Shown: one piece after another, positions 6,273-13,107 of the stretch
Numbering within the stretch: position 1 is the stretch's first letter
Layout of the letters: each line of letters begins with the position of its first letter
Assembly (NCBI GenBank): GCA_023248915.1
Contig: JAHFDQ010000109.1
Coordinates: 1 to 13,107 of the forward strand
DNA from: Archangiaceae bacterium
Lineage (GTDB): Bacteria; Myxococcota; Myxococcia; Myxococcales; Myxococcaceae
Direction of reading: 5' to 3'
Length of the DNA stretch: 13,107 nucleotides
Program-made: the position numbers and the translations under genes
The notes under the pieces: generated by a model
Seen by the model: only the letters and a program-made list of their open reading frames with translations
What the model was told of the DNA's origin: nothing
Database searches by the model: none

Positions 6273-6770
6273 GTGCAGACAAGCTTCAAGACGGGTGACA
6301 AGGCTGTCTACCCCGGCCAAGGCGTCGGTGAGGTGATGGGAATCGAGCACACCGAGGTCGCTGGCCAGCGCCAGTCCTTCTACGTGTTGCGCATTCTGGA
6401 GAACGGAATGCGAATCATGATTCCGATCAACAAGGTGGGCTCGGTCGGCCTCCGCGAGATCATCAGCGAGGAGGACGTGAAGCAGGTCTATTCCATCCTC
6501 AAGGAGAAGGACATCTCGGTCGATTCCACGACCTGGAACCGTCGCTACCGCGAGTACATGGAGAAGATCAAGACCGGCTCGGTCTTCGAGATCGCCGAGG
6601 TGCTGCGCGACCTCTACCTGCTCAAGGGCGACAAGGACCTGTCGTTCGGCGAGCGCAAGATGCTGGACACCGCCCGCTCGCTGCTCATCAAAGAGCTCTC
6701 GCTCGCCAAGGAGTGCTCCGAGGACGAGATCGAGGCTGACCTGAAGAAGATCTTCAACATCACGGTCTAG
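6273..6770 (+). CDS. cdnL: CdnL, CarD/CdnL-family RNA polymerase-binding transcription factor
   Basis: The protein is 165 residues from the GTG and matches M. xanthus CdnL, as I recall it, through almost its whole length. Residues 1-65 form the CarD/TRCF RNA polymerase-interacting domain (FKTGDKAVYPGQGVGEV, MIPINKVGSVGLREI), which binds the beta subunit. Residues about 70-160 are the helical C-terminal domain that contacts DNA at the upstream edge of the -10 element. It keeps Trp88 (TTWNRRYREYMEKI), the residue that wedges into the transcription bubble in this family, with Arg90 and Arg91. CdnL stabilises open complexes at housekeeping promoters such as rRNA promoters and is essential in M. 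xanthus. The GTG is preceded by AAGGAGG, and a strong intrinsic terminator follows, so the gene appears to be a single unit. It is not the larger CarD, which has an additional HMGA-like tail. Confidence 0.97.
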   Translation: MQTSFKTGDKAVYPGQGVGEVMGIEHTEVAGQRQSFYVLRILENGMRIMIPINKVGSVGLREIISEEDVKQVYSILKEKDISVDSTTWNRRYREYMEKIKTGSVFEIAEVLRDLYLLKGDKDLSFGERKMLDTARSLLIKELSLAKECSEDEIEADLKKIFNITV

Positions 6771-6791
6771 CCGGCGAAGGCGTATTCTTTC

Positions 6792-6825
6792 GGCCCCGGT
6801 TCCAGCTCGGAATCGGGGCCTTTTT
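6792..6825 (+). terminator. Intrinsic terminator downstream of cdnL
   Basis: GGCCCCG (6792-6798) pairs exactly with CGGGGCC (6814-6820). The stem continues through one G-U pair, two T-A and two C-G pairs to a 5-base loop (AGCTC, 6804-6808), giving a 12-bp stem followed by TTTTT (6821-6825). It begins 21 bases after the cdnL stop. The next gene's ATG (6827) lies one base after the T run. Confidence 0.9.
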
Positions 6826-6826
6826 C

Positions 6827-7498
6827 ATGGAAAGCCATCCCCTCCAGGACGACCGCGAGGCCCGAATCGCCGAGCTCGAGGGGCGGCTGGCGCGGCAGAG
6901 CGGGGTGGGGGTGAAGGCGCCGGTCGCGGCCGTGGCGGTGGCGCTCTGCCTCGGGCTGCTCTGGTACGAGCGGCTCGACCTCGCCTACTACGTCGGGTCG
7001 CGCGACCCCATCGGGCTCGGGGCCGAGGGCGACTACCACTTCGAGCGGCTCAGCTCGAACCACTACGCGCAGATTCACGGCACGCCGACGACGCGCGGGG
7101 CCTACTCGTCCGAGCGAGGCCAGACCTACGTGGCGGTGGGGTTGAGGGACACGCCAGTGCTGGTGTACCGGCCGGCGCTGCCAGGCGAAGCGCCCCCGCG
7201 GCAGCCCGGCCAGACGCCCTTCGCGGTGCGGGGGAGGCTGCTCTCGCAGCCAGACGCCGAACGCTACTCCGACGCCTTCAAGCTGCTCGGCGAGGCGGGC
7301 GAGGTCCGTCCCCGGGACGGCCTCTTGTGGGTGCTGGTCGAGGGCGAGCGGCCGGGGGCCGACACGCTGACCGCGGCGTTGGCGGCGGCGGTCGGGGCGT
7401 TCGCGCTCTTGAACGGCTGGTTCTTTGCCCGCGACGTCAGGCACCGGCTTCGCGCCCTGCGCCGGGGGCCGCCCGAGGCTCAGTCGCCGAAGGCCTGA
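6827..7498 (+). CDS. Uncharacterised two-helix membrane protein
   Basis: The protein has 223 residues and I do not recognise a family. Residues 1-25 (ends IAELEGRLARQ) could form a short amphipathic or coiled-coil helix. A membrane helix at about 29-46 (APVAAVAVALCLGLLW) is followed by a soluble region of about 130 residues (DYHFERLSSNHYAQIHGTP, then strands such as QTYVAVGL and TPVLVYRPAL). A second helix lies at about 179-200 (LTAALAAAVGAFALLNGWFF), then a basic tail (RHRLRALRR). The basic tail predicts that both ends are cytoplasmic with the central domain outside. The ATG directly follows the terminator of cdnL and no ribosome-binding site is available, so either there is read-through from cdnL or the true start is further in (GTG near 6902-6908). 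Its 3' end overlaps the convergent FHA gene by 19 bp. Confidence 0.75.
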   Translation: MESHPLQDDREARIAELEGRLARQSGVGVKAPVAAVAVALCLGLLWYERLDLAYYVGSRDPIGLGAEGDYHFERLSSNHYAQIHGTPTTRGAYSSERGQTYVAVGLRDTPVLVYRPALPGEAPPRQPGQTPFAVRGRLLSQPDAERYSDAFKLLGEAGEVRPRDGLLWVLVEGERPGADTLTAALAAAVGAFALLNGWFFARDVRHRLRALRRGPPEAQSPKA

Positions 7499-9132
7499 TC
7501 GATCGCCGAGGCCTTCGAGGTTTCCTCGGTGTCGGCCGCCTTCGCCGCGGGCTTCACCACTTTGCGCGGAGGCGTCTTGGCTGCCGGGGCCTGCTCGTCA
7601 CCGAACGCGTCGTCGATGGTCTTCTGAGGCGCCTGCTTCTCGGGCTTGTCGCCGGCGTTCAGCTCTTCGAGCTGCGCCTTGGCCCGCGAGTTCTCGGGGT
7701 CGTGCTTCATCGCGGCCTGGAACGCGAGCTTGGCGGCGTCGGTGTTGCCGTTCTCGACGTGGGTGAGCCCGACCAGCGTCCACAACCCCGAGAGCTGGCG
7801 GCGAATCTCGGTGCCGTACTTGCTCCAGCCGCTCGAGATCTGCTCGTCGAGCTTGAGCGCGGCGTCGAAGTGCTTGATGGCGGCGGTGCCGTTCTTGGAA
7901 GCGATGGCCGCTCCGCCGGCGTTGTACTCGGCCAGGAACTTGGTCAGCTTGCCGGCCAACTCCGAGTCGCCCGCGCGCCGGGCAGCCTCGAGCGACGCGG
8001 TCGCGTCACCCTTCTCGTAGGCGGTGAGCAGCGACGAGCGCTTGGCGCTGGAGGTCAGCGCGCGGGTGGGGGCCGCCGCCTCGGGCTCGACGGGCTCGAC
8101 CTTGGCGGCGCTGGCCACGCGCACTTGGGCCGGGTGGTGTGCGCGGTTGACCGACACCGCAACGGCCCGGGGGGCTTCAGCGACAGGCGCGGGCTCCACC
8201 GCGGGCGCGGCTTCCACGGCGGCGGCCTTCTGGGTTTCCATTGCCTCTTTCATCCGCTGCTCGACCAGGCGGGCCTTCTCGGCCTCGGACAGGGCGGGGG
8301 CCCGGGATGCGCGGCGGTCGGAGGGAGACGCGGTCGCCTTGGTCGTCGGCTGAAGCGCCTGGAACGAGGGCCCGGTGCTCGGGACGCTGAGCCAGGCGAA
8401 CATCAGCACGCCGGCCAGGCCGAAGCCCGCCGCGCCCGCGAAGAGCGCGATCTTCATCACGTTGGCGGTGGGCGCCTTCTGCCTGGCCGGAGCCGCGGTC
8501 TTCGGCGCGGGTGCGGGCTTGACCTTGAGCTGCCCCTTGGCATTGGCCGGTGCCTGGGCCTGCTGGAGCGGCCCGCGGAGCTTCACGACCGCGTTGCCGA
8601 CGGAGATCTGGTCGCCCGGGTAGATTTCTATTTCGGTGGCGATGCGGATCTTGTTGACGAAGGTGCCGTTCTGGCTGCCGAAGTCCCGGAGGTAGAACTG
8701 TTCGCCCGAGCGGGTGAGCTGCGCGTGGCGCCGGCTGATCGACGAGTGCTGCAGGCGGAGGTCCGACACCGAGGCGCGGCCGATCACCTGGGCGCCCTGG
8801 CGAATCTGCACCAACTGCCCGGCTCCGGGGCCGCGCTCGACGTACAGGAACGAGGGCTTGAACCCGTCGTTCACGACCGACGGATCATAGTTTTGAGGCA
8901 GCTCTTCGTCCTGCTTCTCGGTGTTGTAGATCGTCGTCGGAATCGCTTCTTCCGCCTTCTTCACCATCGGCCGACGACCTCCAGACGGGTATTGTGGCAC
9001 GCGCTGCGGCAGAGGGTCATCGGCGCGCAGCGGCTTGATCTCGCCGTCGTCAAACGGCAACTCGGTTTCGGGAAGTCTCGGGCTCATCGACGGGCGGCCT
9101 CGGGGCGGAGTGCGTTTCGGGTCGATCGGCAT
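7480..9132 (-). CDS. FHA-domain membrane protein with TPR-like C-terminal region
   Basis: The protein has 550 residues; ATG at 9130-9132 follows AGGGAG (9141-9146) by 8 bases, so the start is firm. Residues 1-90 are a disordered, charged leader containing PTTIYN (65-70). Residues about 94-187 are an FHA domain with IGR (117-119), SSISRRHA (130-137) and QNGTFVN (154-160), all expected for phosphothreonine binding. A Pro/Ala/Lys linker leads to a single membrane helix at about 225-248. Beyond it is an Ala/Pro-rich, partly helical stretch (280-365), then helical repeats resembling TPRs at about 400-495 (AAIKHFDAALKLDE, AAKLAFQAAMKHDPE). The tail repeats IDDAFGD (506-512) and IDQAFGD (544-550). 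The cytoplasmic FHA domain is thus tethered to a periplasmic protein-protein interaction domain, as in envelope complexes controlled by Ser/Thr kinases. The partner is unknown. It is divergent from the 9386 lipoprotein. Confidence 0.9.
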   Translation of the reverse strand: MPIDPKRTPPRGRPSMSPRLPETELPFDDGEIKPLRADDPLPQRVPQYPSGGRRPMVKKAEEAIPTTIYNTEKQDEELPQNYDPSVVNDGFKPSFLYVERGPGAGQLVQIRQGAQVIGRASVSDLRLQHSSISRRHAQLTRSGEQFYLRDFGSQNGTFVNKIRIATEIEIYPGDQISVGNAVVKLRGPLQQAQAPANAKGQLKVKPAPAPKTAAPARQKAPTANVMKIALFAGAAGFGLAGVLMFAWLSVPSTGPSFQALQPTTKATASPSDRRASRAPALSEAEKARLVEQRMKEAMETQKAAAVEAAPAVEPAPVAEAPRAVAVSVNRAHHPAQVRVASAAKVEPVEPEAAAPTRALTSSAKRSSLLTAYEKGDATASLEAARRAGDSELAGKLTKFLAEYNAGGAAIASKNGTAAIKHFDAALKLDEQISSGWSKYGTEIRRQLSGLWTLVGLTHVENGNTDAAKLAFQAAMKHDPENSRAKAQLEELNAGDKPEKQAPQKTIDDAFGDEQAPAAKTPPRKVVKPAAKAADTEETSKASAIDQAFGD

Positions 9133-9385
9133 GGCGCGGACTCCCTAGCAAACAGGTGGCCAAAGGTATTGTCGAGTCGCACGTGGATTTGTTGCGCGAA
9201 TCCGAGAGCTTGGCCTCCAACGGCGTTAGATCTCCAGGGGTTTCATGGCCGACCTGTCCGAATCGGCAACGAATTCCGCTGAAACTGTACGAAAGGACGA
9301 CGGATAGGGTCTCGAATTTGTGAATGACTGAACGGCTTGTCGGTGGGAACATCGCGCGTCCCTGATCCTGAATCGAGAGCCCGGA
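9133..9385. promoter_or_regulatory. Divergent intergenic region between the FHA/TPR gene and the large lipoprotein gene
   Basis: This 253-bp gap is visibly richer in A and T than its neighbours and must hold the promoters of both flanking genes. On its left edge is the AGGGAG ribosome-binding site of the minus-strand gene (9141-9146). A weak GAGAG (9375-9379) precedes the plus-strand ATG by 6 bases. A -10-like TAGGGT lies at 9305-9310 on the plus strand without a good -35. I cannot assign either promoter with confidence. Confidence 0.4.
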
Positions 9386-12300
9386 ATGCGCGCGTCCCAA
9401 CTGACTTTGCTTGGAATGGTTGCAGGTCTGGCTGTCCTCACCGGGTGCCCGACGCCAGGCGGGGGCAACCCCGAGCCACCTGCGGACGGGGGGCCGGCTA
9501 CCGTTGACGTCAAGACGGTGGACTTGGCCGCCACAGCCGTTCGACTCGCGGTGGGCAAGACGGTCGAGCTGACCGCCACCGCCAAGGACTTGGCGGGGCA
9601 GGCGATACCGGAAGCTGACATCATGTTCAGGTCGAGCGACGTGGCGGCGGCCACGGTGGACTCCAGTGGCTTGGTCACAGGGAAGGCCGCCGGAGCCCTC
9701 ACCGTCACCGCCTCCAGTGGCACGGCCTCGAGCGCCCCGCTGGGGCTGGCGGTCTACCCGGACCTGCAGGGGGTGGTTCCCGCGTCTGGCGCCCCGGGCA
9801 CGGCGATCACCCTCACCGGCGTCGGGTTCGGCGCGGTGCAGGGCACGGCCACCGTTCAGTTCGGATCAAGCTCTGTGGCGGTCACCAGTTGGAGTGCCAC
9901 GTCGATCGTCCTGGCGGTTCCGAGCCTCACGGCTGGGACGACCTCGGTGACGGTCACGGTGGCCGGCCAGTCGAGCGTCGCGTTTCCGTTCGAGGTGAAG
10001 GTCGGCCCGGCCGCCTCGGTCGAGATCTCCGCGGCGTCGAGCCGAGTCGCGGTGGGCAAGACGCTTCAGCTCACGGCGACCGCCAAGGACGCGCTGGGGC
10101 AAGTGGCGACGGGCGCGACGTTCACGTTCGCTCCCAGCGACACCGCCCTGGCCACCGCGAACGCGGCAGGCCTGGTGTCGGGCGTGTCGGCGGGCGCGGT
10201 CACCTTCACGGCCACGAGCGGCCTGGCATCTTCCGCGGCGCTCGCCCTGAGCGTCTTTCCCGATCTGGTGGCCGTCACGCCGACGTCCGGTCCGCCCGGT
10301 GCCGTCGTCGCCGTCACCGGCCACGGCTTCGGCGCGGCCCAGGGAACCAGCACCGTCAAGTTCGGGACGACCGCTTCGGTCGTCACGGCCTGGAACGACA
10401 CCTCCATCTCTGCCACCGTCCCGACGCTGTCCGGCGGCTCGAGCCCGGTGACGGTGACCGTGGCCGCCCAGGCCAGCGACTCGTCGCCCTTCACCGTCAC
10501 TCCCGTCGCGACGGTCGAGCTGACCGGTCCGGCGGCGAAGGTGATCGCCGGCAAGACGCTCCAGCTCACCGCGGTGGCGAAGGACTCCGGCGGCAACGTC
10601 CTCGCCGTGCCCATCACGTTCGAGACCAGCGCGGCGACCGTCGCCACCGTTTCCCCGGGCGGTCTGGTGAGCGGCTTGTCGGCCGGGTCTGTACAGATCA
10701 CCGCCCGGAGCGGGGGCATTCCCAGCACGCCGCTGGCGCTCGGCGTCGCCCCAGACCTGCAGGGAGCGACTCCCAGCGCCGGACCCGTCGGGACGACGGT
10801 GACGCTCTCCGGCGTGGGCTTCGGCACCGCCGCGGGCACCGTTCTCTTCGGCAGCGACGCGGCCACGGTCGAGGAATGGACCGACACCGCCATCGTCGCC
10901 ACGGTCGCGGTCGATGCGCCGGGCTCGGCGCCGGTCACGGTCGCCGTGGCCGGCAACGCCAGCGACCCCGTCGGGTTCACCCTCACCGGCGAGCCGTCCA
11001 TAACCAGCTTCCACCCGGCCGAGCTGGCCCCCGGAATCCGGGGCCCGGTGCGCATTCAGGGCCACCATCTCGACGGCACTACCAGCGTCGACTTCCTGAA
11101 GCCGGGCGGAGCGGTCGACTCGGCCATCACGGTGGCGGTGGTTTCATCGACGGCCACCGAGATTCTCCTCGACGTGACCGCCGACCTCGTGGGCGGCGCG
11201 CGCACCCTGGTCGTCCACACCGCCGCGAACGGCGACAGCACCGGCGTGCGTTCCGCGCACAACGAATTCCTGAAGATGCGCCGCACCGGGGGCCTCAGGC
11301 GGTTGGGCGGGACGGGGACGGCGGGCTACGCCGGCGACAACGGCCCGGTCTCGGCTGCCCAGTTCAACGCGCCCCGCGGGCTGGCGGTGAGCAGCGACAT
11401 GGTGTTCATCGCCGACAGCTTGAATCACTGCGTGCGCGGCACCCTGAAGGCGGGCGGCCCGGCCTCGCGCCTCTTGCCGACCGGCGTCCGGGTGGGGCGC
11501 GGCCAGGTGGTCACCATCGCCGGCACCTGCGGCACGGCCGGGAACGGTGGGGACGGCGGCTCGATGCTCGCGGCCCAGCTCGAGAACCCCGCCGCGCTCG
11601 CCTATGACTCCGTCCGGGGGTTGCTCTTCATCGCCGACGCGGACGATCACCGCGTCCGGGTCGCGAACCTGGGCACCGGCCCGCAGACCCTCGACACGCT
11701 GACGCTCGGGCCGGGCGACCTGTCCACCCTGGTCGGGACGGGGACCGCGGGTTCCGGGGCGAACGAGCTGAATTCGCCGCAAGGCTTGTTTCTCGACGCC
11801 AACGGCGTGCTCTTCATCGCCGACACGCTGAACGGCATGGTGCGCGCGTTGTTGACGCAGCAGGTGTCGCTGCCACCGCTGGGCGGCGTGACGATTCAGC
11901 CGTTCGCGCTGGCCACCGTCGCGGGCAACGGCGTCGGCACTCCGGTGCCCGGGCCGGCGCTGAGCTCGCCGCTCGGAGAGCCGGTGGGGGTGGCGCTGCT
12001 GCCGCAGAATCAGCTTGCCATCGCCGACAAGGCGTCCGCGAAGGTGCTGGTGGTGAACCTCGATGCGGCCAGCCACTCGCTGCTGAACGGCAGCCTCTCG
12101 GTCGGCGCCGGAAGCCTCGACGTGCTTCCCACGACCGGAACCGTGCTGGGAGCGCCGACCGGCCTCGCCTACGACGGCGTGGGCGGGCTGTACGTCACCG
12201 ATCCGTCGAACTCGCGCGTCTACGGCATCGCGCTGGGGATGGCCGGGCTCTATGCCGGAGGCGGCGGTGGAGCGGGCGGCGCCATCGGAGCGGGCGGCGC

Positions 12301-13107
12301 CGGGTCGATTCTGGGGGGCGGTTCGGGCGGCGACTTCGGGTCGATCTGGTCGTCGGCGCTGGGAGCCCCGAGCGGCATCGCCTTCTGGGACAACCACATC
12401 TACTACTGCGACTCGGGGTCGAGCACTTTCTGGGACGCCAGCGTCGGGTACACGGGCAACCCGTATGACGGCTTCCACGGGACGCCGGCGGCGACTGCGC
12501 CCGGGTGCACGCTTTCCACCGACGACGGGACCTTCACCTGCGGCACCAACGTCACCTACACCGGCGTCTCGGACGGCATCTTCAGCTTCCAGGACTTCAT
12601 CGTGGCCGCGGGAGACACGGTGAACATCGTCGGCACCCAGCGGGCGTTCATCATGGCCGCGGGCACCATCGCCATTCACGGCACTCTGGACATTACCGGC
12701 AACTCGTCGGGAATCCGGCAGGGGTGCCCGCTGACGTGCGGAACCTGCTCGGCGAGCTTTGCCACTGGCCCGAGCGGCGGAAGCTCGCACATGAACACCT
12801 GCTGTTCGCCGTTCTACTCGATCGACTGCAGCGACTTGCCGCCGGCGACCTATGGCACGCCCGAGCTCGCGACCATGACTGGTGGAGCTGCCGTCGCCTG
12901 GGGCCTCGCGCCGACGGGAGCGCTGCTGTTGGCGGCGCAGGGCAGCATCACCGTGGACGGTTCAATCGTGGCGAAGGGGGCCGTTCCGATCAAGTGCAAC
13001 AGCGGCGGGCCGACGGGCACCGGCGGCAGCTCGTCGGGTGGAGCCGTGAAGTTGGTCTCGCTGGGAGGCGACGTCACCGTGACCGGTTCAATCGACGCGT
13101 CCGGAGG
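9386..13107 (+). CDS. Giant surface lipoprotein: BIG2/TIG modules plus NHL propeller (3' end missing)
   Basis: The frame is open from ATG 9386 to the right edge, 1240 codons without a stop. A signal peptide ends in the lipobox LTGC (Cys21), followed by a Gly/Pro linker. Residues 38-535 are three tandem modules of about 165 residues, each a BIG2-type Ig domain (with GKT..LTA.AKD) then an IPT/TIG domain (beginning PDL at 125, 292 and 456, with P.SG..GT...L.G.GFG). A fourth TIG-like domain covers about 537-628. From 641 the motif GTGTAGYAGDNGP opens an NHL propeller; six blade motifs are visible (FIADSLNH, FIADADDH, FIADTLNG, AIADKASA, YVTDPSNS, YYCDSGSS) to about 1020. A Gly-rich insert (956-987), a Cys cluster (1114-1148) and beta-helix-like strands (TIAIHGTLDITG, SITVDGSIVAKG) follow. 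It is predicted to be lipid-anchored in the outer membrane and to act in adhesion or scaffolding; the ligand is unknown. Confidence 0.92.
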   Translation, partial: MRASQLTLLGMVAGLAVLTGCPTPGGGNPEPPADGGPATVDVKTVDLAATAVRLAVGKTVELTATAKDLAGQAIPEADIMFRSSDVAAATVDSSGLVTGKAAGALTVTASSGTASSAPLGLAVYPDLQGVVPASGAPGTAITLTGVGFGAVQGTATVQFGSSSVAVTSWSATSIVLAVPSLTAGTTSVTVTVAGQSSVAFPFEVKVGPAASVEISAASSRVAVGKTLQLTATAKDALGQVATGATFTFAPSDTALATANAAGLVSGVSAGAVTFTATSGLASSAALALSVFPDLVAVTPTSGPPGAVVAVTGHGFGAAQGTSTVKFGTTASVVTAWNDTSISATVPTLSGGSSPVTVTVAAQASDSSPFTVTPVATVELTGPAAKVIAGKTLQLTAVAKDSGGNVLAVPITFETSAATVATVSPGGLVSGLSAGSVQITARSGGIPSTPLALGVAPDLQGATPSAGPVGTTVTLSGVGFGTAAGTVLFGSDAATVEEWTDTAIVATVAVDAPGSAPVTVAVAGNASDPVGFTLTGEPSITSFHPAELAPGIRGPVRIQGHHLDGTTSVDFLKPGGAVDSAITVAVVSSTATEILLDVTADLVGGARTLVVHTAANGDSTGVRSAHNEFLKMRRTGGLRRLGGTGTAGYAGDNGPVSAAQFNAPRGLAVSSDMVFIADSLNHCVRGTLKAGGPASRLLPTGVRVGRGQVVTIAGTCGTAGNGGDGGSMLAAQLENPAALAYDSVRGLLFIADADDHRVRVANLGTGPQTLDTLTLGPGDLSTLVGTGTAGSGANELNSPQGLFLDANGVLFIADTLNGMVRALLTQQVSLPPLGGVTIQPFALATVAGNGVGTPVPGPALSSPLGEPVGVALLPQNQLAIADKASAKVLVVNLDAASHSLLNGSLSVGAGSLDVLPTTGTVLGAPTGLAYDGVGGLYVTDPSNSRVYGIALGMAGLYAGGGGGAGGAIGAGGAGSILGGGSGGDFGSIWSSALGAPSGIAFWDNHIYYCDSGSSTFWDASVGYTGNPYDGFHGTPAATAPGCTLSTDDGTFTCGTNVTYTGVSDGIFSFQDFIVAAGDTVNIVGTQRAFIMAAGTIAIHGTLDITGNSSGIRQGCPLTCGTCSASFATGPSGGSSHMNTCCSPFYSIDCSDLPPATYGTPELATMTGGAAVAWGLAPTGALLLAAQGSITVDGSIVAKGAVPIKCNSGGPTGTGGSSSGGAVKLVSLGGDVTVTGSIDASG
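9497..10990 (+). repeat. Three tandem ~500-bp coding repeats (BIG2 + TIG modules)
   Basis: Equivalent positions recur at a near-constant spacing. The GKT codons follow 9551, 10052 and 10547 (501 and 495 bp apart), and the PDL motif lies at 9758, 10259 and 10751 (501 and 492 bp apart). Encoded segments such as VGKTVELTATAKD, VGKTLQLTATAKD and AGKTLQLTAVAKD are very alike, and the DNA itself is recognisably similar between copies 1 and 2. This points to internal duplication of a two-domain unit. Confidence 0.8.

Noticed and set aside
7327..9282. Long plus-strand open frame opposite the FHA/TPR gene
   Set aside because: The translation is low-complexity (Gly, Arg, Leu) with no domain. The minus strand encodes clear FHA motifs with a ribosome-binding site.
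9245..9307. 20-codon open frame (MADLSESATNS...) with AGGGG upstream
   Set aside because: It is in the intergenic region and has a plausible ribosome-binding site, but it is too short and without comparison it cannot be told from chance.
9866..12790. Several long open frames (both strands) inside the large lipoprotein gene
   Set aside because: They are Arg/Gly-rich shadows caused by the GC-rich third codon positions. The frame from 9386 carries all the BIG2, TIG and NHL motifs.

Overview
The window looks like chromosomal DNA from a myxobacterium (Myxococcota). It is very GC-rich, carries a protein ending in a MYXO-CTERM-type sorting signal, encodes a CdnL transcription factor that to my recollection is almost identical to that of Myxococcus xanthus, and has two FHA-domain membrane proteins and several lipoproteins or surface proteins. 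I see no rRNA, tRNA, CRISPR array, insertion sequence or phage gene.

Layout. (1) 1-689: the 3' end of a plus-strand gene for a surface protein, made of an Asp-Ala-Gly repeat tract and a MYXO-CTERM tail. (2) 724-1551, minus: an FHA-domain protein with a C-terminal membrane anchor. (3) 1723-2955, plus: an exported, probably lipid-anchored protein with a C-terminal CBM9-like domain. (4) 2948-3647, minus: a two-gene toxin-antitoxin module, an RHH antitoxin followed by a PIN-domain toxin, with its own promoter and a palindromic operator. (5) 3687-6122, minus: comEC, the DNA-uptake channel. (6) 6273-6770, plus: cdnL, with an ideal ribosome-binding site, a credible extended -10 promoter and a strong intrinsic terminator. 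(7) 6827-7498, plus: an unrecognised two-helix membrane protein whose ATG directly follows that terminator. (8) 7480-9132, minus: a 550-residue FHA / membrane helix / TPR-like protein. (9) 9386 to the right edge, plus: a very large lipoprotein gene that runs out of the window. It has three tandem BIG2-plus-IPT/TIG modules, a fourth TIG-like domain, a six-blade NHL propeller, a cysteine cluster and the start of a beta-helix-like region.

The genes do not form one operon. Most are single units arranged divergently or convergently, often with overlapping 3' ends (2948/2955 and 7480/7498). Themes are the cell envelope and surface (regions 1, 3, 7, 9), signalling through phosphothreonine-binding FHA domains (2, 8), DNA uptake (5), core transcription control (6) and a toxin-antitoxin cassette (4). 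The most unusual item is the large lipoprotein at the right edge; its complete architecture cannot be read here because the gene is cut. No clearly new multi-gene system is demonstrable from this window.
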